Source of the DNA: an uncultured Oscillospiraceae bacterium
Lineage (GTDB): Bacteria > Bacillota > Clostridia > Oscillospirales > Acutalibacteraceae
DNA: 49,151 bases
Assembly (NCBI GenBank): GCA_902492895.1
Contig: CABUNG010000017.1
Coordinates: forward strand, 1 to 49,151
Reading direction: 5' to 3'
Made by a program: the position numbers and the translations under genes. Positions 43,615 through 49,151 of this stretch are shown here, in pieces. The stretch's first letter is position 1; each line of letters opens with the position of its first letter. The notes below the pieces were generated by a model. It was not told where the DNA came from. It saw only the letters and a list, made by a program, of their open reading frames with translations, and made no database searches.

Positions 43615-44376
43615 ATGAACGACTGGTTTACCGTTGACCGGATCGATCCGGATACATACAGTATCAGTGAATATCGTCACTGGGAGGAAACTCACTGTTA
43701 TCTGCTCCTCGGATCCGTCCGCAGTCTGCTGATCGACACGGGGCTGGGCATCGGCCGCATCGCGGACGTGGTGCGGAAGCTGACCGACCGGCCGGTCACG
43801 GCGGTCGCCACCCATATTCATTGGGATCACATCGGCGGTCACGCCGACTTCCCGGATTTTTATGCGCATGAAGCGGAGATCTCCTGGCTGCATGGAGAGT
43901 TTCCGCTGACCCTGGAGCAGATCAAGGGCATGGTCATCGACCGCTGCGATCTGCCCGAGGGCTACGATGTCGGCGGGTATACGTTTTTTCAGGGAACTCC
44001 GACGCGGGTGCTGAAGGACGGCGACATGATCGACCTGGGCGGACGGGGCGTGCAGGTGCTGCACACTCCGGGCCATTCGCCGGGGCATATGTGTTTCTTT
44101 GACCAGGACCGGGGCGATCTGTTTACCGGTGATCTGGTGTACAAGGACACCCTGTTTGCCTATTATCCCTCCACCGATCCCGAGGCCTATCTCCGGTCGC
44201 TGGAACGGGTGGCGAATCTGCCGGTCAGCCGGGTGTTCCCGGCCCATCATTCGCTCGATATCCATCCGGAAATCCTCGAGCGGATGCGGGATGCCTTCCG
44301 GCAGCTGAAGGCCGAGGGGCGTCTGCATCACGGCAGCGGTATGTACGAATACGGGGACTGGGCCGTATGGCTTTGA
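43615..44376 (+). CDS. MBL-fold metallo-hydrolase
   Basis: A 253-residue cytoplasmic enzyme of the metallo-beta-lactamase superfamily. The zinc motif THIHWDHIGGH places His67, His69, Asp71 and His72. Further ligands are in LHTPGHSPGHMC, DLFTGDLVY and VFPAHHSLD, so the two-metal site is complete. The hydrolysed substrate is not evident; it resembles glyoxalase II/quorum lactonase-like members. The ATG has TGGAGGGGG about 6 nt upstream. It has its own promoter and terminator. Confidence 0.9.
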   Translation: MNDWFTVDRIDPDTYSISEYRHWEETHCYLLLGSVRSLLIDTGLGIGRIADVVRKLTDRPVTAVATHIHWDHIGGHADFPDFYAHEAEISWLHGEFPLTLEQIKGMVIDRCDLPEGYDVGGYTFFQGTPTRVLKDGDMIDLGGRGVQVLHTPGHSPGHMCFFDQDRGDLFTGDLVYKDTLFAYYPSTDPEAYLRSLERVANLPVSRVFPAHHSLDIHPEILERMRDAFRQLKAEGRLHHGSGMYEYGDWAVWL

Positions 44377-44390
44377 ATATGTCCATATAA

Positions 44391-44429
44391 AAAGGCGGGC
44401 CGCCGGATCACATCCGGCGGCCCGCCTTT
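44391..44429. terminator. Terminator of the MBL-fold gene
   Basis: An 18-bp perfect stem (44391-44408 with 44412-44429) with AAA and TTT at its ends, able to act on both strands. Confidence 0.85.
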
Positions 44430-44446
44430 CGGGTTTGCCCGGGAAA

Positions 44447-44779
44447 TCAGCCGTCCACAGTCACGGTACCGTCCTCAGCGACCGTGATGGACATGCCGTC
44501 CTTCACATACATGAGAAACTCCTCGCCCAAATTGTCCACGGTGGGCATGGAGTGATCGGTCCAGACATCCGCCAGGATGGAACCGGCCGCGGCCAGGGAA
44601 TCGATAGGTTCGGAGAAGAGCATAGCTGCCGGCGCCACCCCCATGGAGCAGGCCGTGTGGAGCACCAGACCGCCGGTGGTGGACCCGATTGTCTTCGGCA
44701 GACAGAGCCGTCCACCAATCGCTGGATACTTTTGTCTGTTTTCAACAGCTTTCTCCTCGCTTTCGTTGACAATTCGGGA
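44447..44779 (-). pseudogene. Aconitase-X swivel domain (DUF126) fragment
   Basis: About 110 codons are open after an in-frame TGA at 44782-44780, with no ATG. The translation contains LCLPKTIGSTTGGLVLHTA, GVAPAAMLFSEPID and LAAAGSILADVW, the pattern of the small swivel subunit of aconitase-X type dehydratases (Pro-Ser loop, APAAxxF). The N-terminal third is missing. Another frame has GAGGAG plus TTG just upstream (about 44742) and could join this one by a one-base shift near 44705. So it is either a 5'-truncated relic or a frameshifted short gene. The large AcnX subunit is not nearby. Confidence 0.55.
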
Positions 44780-44971
44780 TCATGACGATACATCACGGGT
44801 TTTCCAACCATATCCATTATAGCGTATTTACATTGGGAAAGGAAGGAGAATCCATATTTATTTTGGTAATCAAACAAACTAATCAAAGCGGACTTTGCAC
44901 CGTTGTTGCGTCAAATACGGCTGGACCGCGGATTTTACAGAAAGAAGAGAGAAGTTTTTGCTGGTTTCGGC

Positions 44972-45000
44972 TTGCATTTTGGAAATGAGTATGCTATACT
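44972..45000 (+). promoter_or_regulatory. Promoter of tRNA-Pro
   Basis: TTGCAT (44972-44977), a 17-nt spacer and TATACT (44995-45000). The stretch 44780-44971 upstream holds nothing else I can identify. Confidence 0.7.
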
Positions 45001-45079
45001 ATCGAAACGGACGGATCCTGTGTTTTAAATGAGAATATCAGACGTTTCATTTGGTAAACAGGGATTCCAAATCATACTT

Positions 45080-45156
45080 CGGGGTGTAGCTCAGTTTGGT
45101 AGAGCGCTTGGTTCGGGACCAAGAGGCCGTGTGTTCAAGTCACATCACTCCGACCA
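45080..45156 (+). tRNA. tRNA-Pro (anticodon CGG), CCA encoded
   Basis: The acceptor stem CGGGGTG (45080-45086) pairs with CACTCCG (45146-45152) with one G-U. The anticodon stem CTTGG/CCAAG encloses TTCGGGA, anticodon CGG at 45114-45116. The T-loop TTCAAGT is present and CCA is at 45154-45156. Confidence 0.95.
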
Positions 45157-45161
45157 CCTAT

Positions 45162-45195
45162 AAACCCGCATGAACGCAATGTTCATGCGGGTTTT
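45162..45195 (+). terminator. Terminator of tRNA-Pro
   Basis: A 14-bp perfect stem AAACCCGCATGAAC/GTTCATGCGGGTTT, a GCAAT loop, then TTTT. Confidence 0.9.
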
Positions 45196-45242
45196 GTATG
45201 GTGGACGCATAACCGGAGCGTTTCGAGTCCGACTTTCCGGTT

Positions 45243-45278
45243 AAAAAGAAAAAGCCCCGCACGCTTGTGCGAAGCTTT
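45243..45278 (-). terminator. Terminator of the tRNA-Met/Glu/Val cluster
   Basis: On the minus strand AAAGC and CGCAC pair with GTGCG and GCTTT around AAGC, with a 2-nt internal loop, followed by TTCTTTTT. Confidence 0.75.
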
Positions 45279-45285
45279 CCTTTTC

Positions 45286-45362
45286 TGGTGGGCGTAAACG
45301 GACTCGAACCGCTGACCTCCTGCGTGTGAAGCAGGCGCTCTAACCAGCTGAGCTATACGCCC
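45286..45362 (-). tRNA. tRNA-Val (anticodon CAC), CCA encoded
   Basis: Minus strand: GGGCGTA (45362-45356) pairs with TACGCCC (45296-45290). The anticodon loop TTCACAC gives CAC at 45328-45326. The T-loop TTCGAGT is present and CCA is encoded at 45288-45286. Confidence 0.95.
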
Positions 45363-45393
45363 ATATCAGCCGCCGCTATTGCAGCAGCCAACA

Positions 45394-45468
45394 TGGTGAC
45401 CCGAACGGGAATCGAACCCGTGTTACCGCCGTGAAAGGGCGGTGTCTTAACCGCTTGACCATCGGGCC
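45394..45468 (-). tRNA. tRNA-Glu (anticodon TTC), CCA encoded
   Basis: Minus strand: GGCCCGA pairs with TCGGGTC (one G-U). The anticodon loop CTTTCAC gives TTC at 45435-45433. The T-loop TTCGATT is present and CCA is at 45396-45394. Confidence 0.95.
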
Positions 45469-45495
45469 GCAGTTGCGCCCCCGGCTGGAGGCGCG

Positions 45496-45572
45496 TGGTA
45501 GCGGTAGTCGGATTTGAACCAACGACACTGCGGGTATGAACCGCATGCTCTAGCCAACTGAGCTATACCGCC
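45496..45572 (-). tRNA. tRNA-Met (anticodon CAT), CCA encoded
   Basis: Minus strand: GGCGGTA pairs with TACCGCT (one G-U). The anticodon loop TTCATAC gives CAT at 45538-45536. Overall sequence is close to the elongator tRNA-Met of Bacillus; it is not the initiator (first pair is G-U, and the anticodon stem lacks three G-C pairs). tRNA-Ile with lysidine also has CAT but is less similar. Confidence 0.9.
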
Positions 45573-45605
45573 ATAAACAGTCCCCCGTTGAGGGGGACGC
45601 AGATT

Positions 45606-45634
45606 ATTATATAGTATGTCCCGGGCATTGTCAA
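45606..45634 (-). promoter_or_regulatory. Consensus promoter of the tRNA-Met/Glu/Val cluster
   Basis: Minus strand: TTGACA (45634-45629), a 17-nt spacer and TATAAT (45611-45606), a full consensus match. A GTCCCCC/GGGGGAC hairpin (45580-45598) lies in the leader. Confidence 0.85.
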
Positions 45635-45663
45635 GAATAATCTGCCCAAAAATATGCAGAAAA

Positions 45664-46449
45664 TCAGCCGAATACCGAGATGCAGTGGGAGGGACAGGCG
45701 GCAGCGCACTCACCGCAGCCCGTGCACTTCTCCGGATCGATCGACGCGAGACAATTTTCTACGTGAATGGCGTCGTTTGGGCAGACTTTCTGGCATTTCA
45801 TGCAGCCGATACAGCCGGCCTTGCAGGCTTTGCGGACGGCGGCGCCCTTTTCGTGGCTGGAACAGCGGACCACACCGCGGGTGGAACCGGGGACTAGGAC
45901 GATCAGGTGTTTGGGACAGGCTTTGGCGCACAGGCCGCAGGCGCGGCAGAGAGCGGGATCCACCCGCGCGAGACCGTTTTCCACATGGATGGCGTCGAAT
46001 TCGCAGGCTTTCACGCAGTCGCCGTAACCGAGACAGCCGGAGTTGCACAGCCAGTCGCCGCCATAAAACTGCGACGCAGCCTTGCAGGAGGGCTGGCCCC
46101 GGTAGCTCAGTTTACGGGCGGTGACATCGAGACAGCCGCCGCAGCGGACCAGTGCGGTTTTGACCTCCAAATCGCCGGAGACGCCCAGGAATGCCCCCGT
46201 CGCTTCCGCGACCTTGGCACCGCCGGGAGAGCAGAGACCGACCTTTGCGCCCTCATGCACCATGGCGTTCGCATAGCCGTCGCAGCCGGAATAGCCGCAC
46301 GCGCCGCAGTTGGCTCCCGGCAGAAGATCCCGGAGCGCTTCGACCTTCTCATCCCGCGGAACCGCCATGAGGACCGAGGCGACCGCCAGGATCAGTCCGG
46401 CGAGCAGGCCCAGTCCGGCGAGGATCAGGATGGGAAACAGGATATTCAT
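45664..46449 (-). CDS. rnfB: Rnf electron transport complex subunit B
   Basis: A 261-residue iron-sulfur subunit that accepts electrons from ferredoxin. One N-terminal membrane helix (residues 4-29) is followed by the Fe-S domain with Cys48, Cys51, Cys56 and Cys73 (ANCGACGYSGCDGYA). Further cysteine clusters include CNSGCLGYGDCVKAC, CRACGLCAKAC, CIGCMKCQKVC and CTGCGECAAAC, so several [4Fe-4S] clusters are expected. The ATG has AAGGAGG 6 nt upstream. It is the last gene of the rnf operon. No terminator is visible between its stop and the tRNA promoter 30 nt further on. Confidence 0.95.
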   Translation of the reverse strand: MNILFPILILAGLGLLAGLILAVASVLMAVPRDEKVEALRDLLPGANCGACGYSGCDGYANAMVHEGAKVGLCSPGGAKVAEATGAFLGVSGDLEVKTALVRCGGCLDVTARKLSYRGQPSCKAASQFYGGDWLCNSGCLGYGDCVKACEFDAIHVENGLARVDPALCRACGLCAKACPKHLIVLVPGSTRGVVRCSSHEKGAAVRKACKAGCIGCMKCQKVCPNDAIHVENCLASIDPEKCTGCGECAAACPSHCISVFG

Positions 46450-46474
46450 GCAGGTTCCTCCTTGACGTCTCGTT

Positions 46475-47062
46475 TCACAGTCCGAACAGCCCCTGGAAAC
46501 CGAGGAAAGACACGGAAACCAGGGAGGCGGCGACCAGGGTGATGGGCAGACCTTTGAGACTTTCGGGTATCTCGGCCGATTCCAGCCGCTCCCGCACCCC
46601 GGCGAACATCACCATCGCCAGCAGGAAGCCGAGACCGGCGCCGAGCGCGTTCACCAGCGACTGCACGAAGCCGTAGCCGCTGTCGATGTTCAAAATGGTG
46701 ACGCCGAGGACGGCGCAGTTCGTCGTAATCAGGGGCAGATAGATGCCGAGGGATTTGTACAGCGGGGGCACAAAGCGCTTGAGGGCGATCTCCACGAGCT
46801 GGACGAGCGCCGCGATGATGAGGATGAACGTCAGAGTCTGCAGATAGCCGAGGTCGTTCGGCTTTAAGAGCAGCGTGTAGATCGGCCAGGTCGCGGCGGT
46901 GGCCATCAGCATGACGAAAATAACCGCCAGAGACATGCCGACCGCAGAATTCAGCTTTTTCGAGACGCCCAGGAAGGGACAGATGCCGAGAAACTGGGAC
47001 AAAACGAAGTTGTTCACCAGCAGGCCGCCGATCAGGATGGCGAGCAGGCTGCCGTTAGCCAT
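46475..47062 (-). CDS. rnfA: Rnf electron transport complex subunit A
   Basis: A 195-residue membrane subunit with six helices. VNNFVLSQFLGICPFLGVSKK and LPLITTNCAVLGV carry the two conserved cysteines that hold the membrane iron-sulfur centre shared with RnfE. The ATG at 47062 is 8 nt after AAGGGGGG; the ATG at 47068 is only 2 nt after it. The start overlaps the rnfE stop, so the genes are coupled. Related to NqrE. Confidence 0.95.
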   Translation of the reverse strand: MANGSLLAILIGGLLVNNFVLSQFLGICPFLGVSKKLNSAVGMSLAVIFVMLMATAATWPIYTLLLKPNDLGYLQTLTFILIIAALVQLVEIALKRFVPPLYKSLGIYLPLITTNCAVLGVTILNIDSGYGFVQSLVNALGAGLGFLLAMVMFAGVRERLESAEIPESLKGLPITLVAASLVSVSFLGFQGLFGL

Positions 47063-47795
47063 CCACATCGCCCCCCTTCTCTTCCGAGGCCAGGACCGCT
47101 TTCCCGCAGGCCGCCGATCCGGAGGATTGGATGCCGTGGCAGGATCCGGCCAGCGCGCAGGCTGCGCAGACTTGATTGGAGAGTTCCTCTCTCGCCGTAT
47201 CCTTGTCGAACTTGTGGGAGAGGCGGTTGGTCAGCCAGATGAGCATACCAAAGACGAAGAAGCCGCCCGCGGGCAGGACGAAAATCGTGATAGCGGGAAT
47301 GAGGCCGCCTTCCGGCCAGCCGAAAACGGTGCCGTTACCGAGAAATTCCCGGATCAGGCCCATGGCGACGAGCGCCCCCGTGAACCCCGCCCCCATACCC
47401 AGGCCGTCGAGGGCGGAAAGCCCCACGCTGTTGCGGGAGGCGAACGCCTCGGCCCGGCCGAGGATGATGCAGTTGACCACGATCAGGGGCAGATAAATGC
47501 CGAGCGCCTTATCGATGGAGGGGAGGTAGGCCTTGACCAGCATCTGGACAATGGTGGTGAATCCCGCGATGATGACGATGTAGGCGGGCAGGCGGACCTT
47601 GTCGGGAATCACTTTGCGCAGAAGGGAAATCACCACGTTCGAGCATACGAGCACAAAGGTCGCGGCGGCACCCATGCCCAGGCCGTTCATCGCCGCGGTG
47701 GTGACCGCCAGGGTGGGGCAGGTGCCGAGCACCAGGCGGAACGTCGGGTTTTCCCGGATCAGGCCTTTGGAAAATTCCTTTGCATAGCGGTTCAC
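47055..47795 (-). CDS. rnfE: Rnf electron transport complex subunit E
   Basis: A 246-residue membrane subunit with six helices, homologous to RnfA and NqrD. Conserved cysteines occur in RLVLGTCPTLAVTTAAMNG and LPLIVVNCIILGRAEAFA. A soluble C-terminal extension adds CAACALAGSC and one more cysteine, which could bind metal; I recall similar tails in clostridial RnfE. It starts with GTG at 47795, which overlaps the rnfG stop (GTGA). Confidence 0.95.
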   Translation of the reverse strand: MNRYAKEFSKGLIRENPTFRLVLGTCPTLAVTTAAMNGLGMGAAATFVLVCSNVVISLLRKVIPDKVRLPAYIVIIAGFTTIVQMLVKAYLPSIDKALGIYLPLIVVNCIILGRAEAFASRNSVGLSALDGLGMGAGFTGALVAMGLIREFLGNGTVFGWPEGGLIPAITIFVLPAGGFFVFGMLIWLTNRLSHKFDKDTAREELSNQVCAACALAGSCHGIQSSGSAACGKAVLASEEKGGDVDG

Positions 47796-48379
47796 TCGTC
47801 GCTCCCCCCTTTCGTTTGCCAGGCGGCGCCGTCCGACTGGACGGTGGTGATCTGCTGATAGTAGGAGACGGCCATGTTGACCGCCGTCGTGATGCCCTTC
47901 GACGTTTTGGTGGCCTGGGATACCCCGTCCACATCGACACCGAACTGCAGGGGCTTGGCGTCCTTTCCCTGGAAGGTGTCGAGCAGGCCGCCTTTTTTCA
48001 CCTTATCGACGTAACCGGCGGTTTCGTTATCCGACGTGACCGCCACTCCGGAGATCCGGCCGTCCTTTGTAATGCCGGTCAGCACGGTCAGCCCCGAACT
48101 CTTTCCCGTCGCCACCGTGGTGAAGACATAGCCGACGGATTCTCCGGCCTTCGCCGCTTCATAATAGGTGACCTGGCCCTCTGTGGTCTCGAGGGTTTTC
48201 TTTTCGAATGCCTCCGCGTCGAGGACCTGCCGCCTCGCGGCATTTTCGGTCTGCTCCTCGCGGGCTTTGATGGTCTGCTCCGTCAGGGCGTTGGTGCCCG
48301 CCAGAGCGGCGGTGACGATCCCCGCGATGAGGGCCAAAGCAAGGGAACTCACCACGATCCCTTTTATCGACTTATTCAT
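47792..48379 (-). CDS. rnfG: Rnf electron transport complex subunit G
   Basis: A 195-residue subunit with one N-terminal membrane helix (residues 5-30) and an extracytoplasmic FMN-binding domain. The covalent flavin site is expected at the threonine of a [ST]-G-A-T motif; here the matching segment reads VDGVSQATKTSKGITTAVN, so the motif is SQAT or nearby. The ATG at 48379 has GGAGGG 6 nt upstream and overlaps the rnfD end. Confidence 0.93.
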   Translation of the reverse strand: MNKSIKGIVVSSLALALIAGIVTAALAGTNALTEQTIKAREEQTENAARRQVLDAEAFEKKTLETTEGQVTYYEAAKAGESVGYVFTTVATGKSSGLTVLTGITKDGRISGVAVTSDNETAGYVDKVKKGGLLDTFQGKDAKPLQFGVDVDGVSQATKTSKGITTAVNMAVSYYQQITTVQSDGAAWQTKGGSDE

Positions 48380-49151
48380 GGCGTACCCTCCGCTTCTCCC
48401 CAAAGGGCAGGGGACGGGTCGCCCGTTCGATCAGGGGGACGAGTATGTTCATGATGACGATGGCGAAGGAGACGCCCTCCGGCAGGGAGCCGTATAAGCG
48501 GATGAGCACCGTGAGCAGGCCGCAGCCGAGCGCAAAGACCACCTTGCCCGCTTTATTGATGGGACTGGTGGTATAATCGGTGGCCATAAAGATCGCACCC
48601 AGCATCAGGCCGCCGGAGAGGATGTGATAAAGGGGATTGGAGCCGAGCAGCCAGGTCATGACGAACACGGTGCCAATGTAAACGACCGGAATCAAGGGCG
48701 AAATCACCCGCCGGATGATCAGATAGACGCCGCCGAGCAGCAGGGCGAACACGCAGGTTTCCCCAAGGCAGCCTCCCCGCAGTCCGAAGAAGAGCTGGGC
48801 CGGGGATACCGCCGACAGATCACCGCCCCCCGCCATCAGCGCGAGGGGGGTGGCGGAGGAGATCGCGTCGGCGCCCTGCCCGGCATCGGCGTCACCCAGT
48901 TATTCATTTCACCCGGAAAGCTGCCCATGAGGACGATGCGCCCGACCAGAGCGGGATTGACGAAATTTTGACCGAGCCCGCCGAACATCTGCTTGGCGAC
49001 CACGATGGCCACCACGCTGCCGAGGGCGGCCTGCCAGAGGGGAATGGTGGACGGCAGATTGAACGCGAGGAGCAGGCCGGTCACGACGCAGGAGAGGTCG
49101 CCCACCGTCTGGGGCCGCTTCATGACCAGGCGGCTCAAAAATTCCGCGGCC
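48372..49151 (-). CDS. rnfD: Rnf electron transport complex subunit D, partial and frameshifted
   Basis: A membrane subunit that binds FMN. The upstream frame runs off the right edge (AAEFLSRLVMKRPQTVGDLS at the edge), so roughly the first 80 residues are missing. It continues through VVAKQMFGGLGQNFVNPALVGR to NWVTPMPG. There, near 48870-48882, the frame must shift: the other frame continues with ADAISSATPLALMAGGG, which holds the FMN-attachment motif SSAT, and ends at 48372. Without the shift the first frame stops at 48836. A one-base loss in GC-rich sequence would explain it. All other rnf genes are intact, so sequence error is likely. rnfC is expected beyond the window. Confidence 0.88.

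Overview
The window looks like a chromosomal segment of a GC-rich anaerobic Gram-positive bacterium of the class Clostridia, probably an Oscillospiraceae-type lineage. This rests on gene content, not on a search. The signs are purine-rich ribosome binding sites, lipoproteins, a G5/3D-domain wall protein, an HPr-like protein, an oxygen-sensitive indolepyruvate:ferredoxin oxidoreductase, an Rnf complex, a CIRCE-controlled clpB, and many sigma-A-type promoters (TTGACA-like, 16-18 nt, TATAAT-like).

Left part (1-7.4 kb, plus strand): the 3' end of a sodium:solute symporter, then an operon-like set of PaaK-type aryl-CoA ligase, iorA, iorB, a second PaaK-type ligase and a double-ACT protein. This set suggests oxidative decarboxylation of aryl-pyruvates to arylacetyl-CoA with reduction of ferredoxin. 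At the right edge (45.7-49.2 kb, minus strand) lies rnfDGEAB, a membrane complex that could reoxidise that ferredoxin and build an ion gradient. Only this co-occurrence in the window links the two.

Middle: an AT-rich pnuC-type transporter with a structured leader; DUF4234 and DUF2752 membrane proteins; a DEAD-box helicase gene broken by a frameshift; mtaB; an HPr-like protein lacking the phosphoryl-carrying histidine; a G5/3D protein; a large membrane-anchored protein of unknown function; a GrpB-family protein and asnB. A tRNA-Tyr is followed by an AT-rich orphan gene between imperfect direct repeats, with tandem TTGTACCCCAA repeats beyond it, which resembles the scar of an integrated element. 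Next come lipoproteins, a six-hairpin glycosidase-like protein, enolase, an amidase, DUF1848 and a second symporter.

30-39 kb is rich in regulation: two copies of a promoter-plus-terminator unit (probable small RNA) around a ribbon-helix-helix gene that has an inverted repeat across its own -10 box; a CIRCE operator before clpB; a YtrA-like GntR/ABC operon with a matching operator; and a short segment with pseudoknot-type pairing. 39-45 kb holds an XRE regulator, an alpha/beta hydrolase lacking its serine nucleophile, an MFS exporter, a Usp-like protein, an ECF S component, an MBL-fold hydrolase, a decayed aconitase-X swivel fragment and four tRNAs (Pro, Val, Glu, Met).

Three genes (DEAD-box helicase, DUF1848, rnfD) carry apparent frameshifts. 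Because the rest of the rnf operon is intact, sequence error is a real alternative to decay, at least there. I saw no CRISPR array, no intact transposase and no complete mobile element. The strongest candidates for something undescribed are the duplicated small-RNA-like unit (30619-31136), the pseudoknot-like segment (38704-38778) and the structured pnuC leader (8209-8272).
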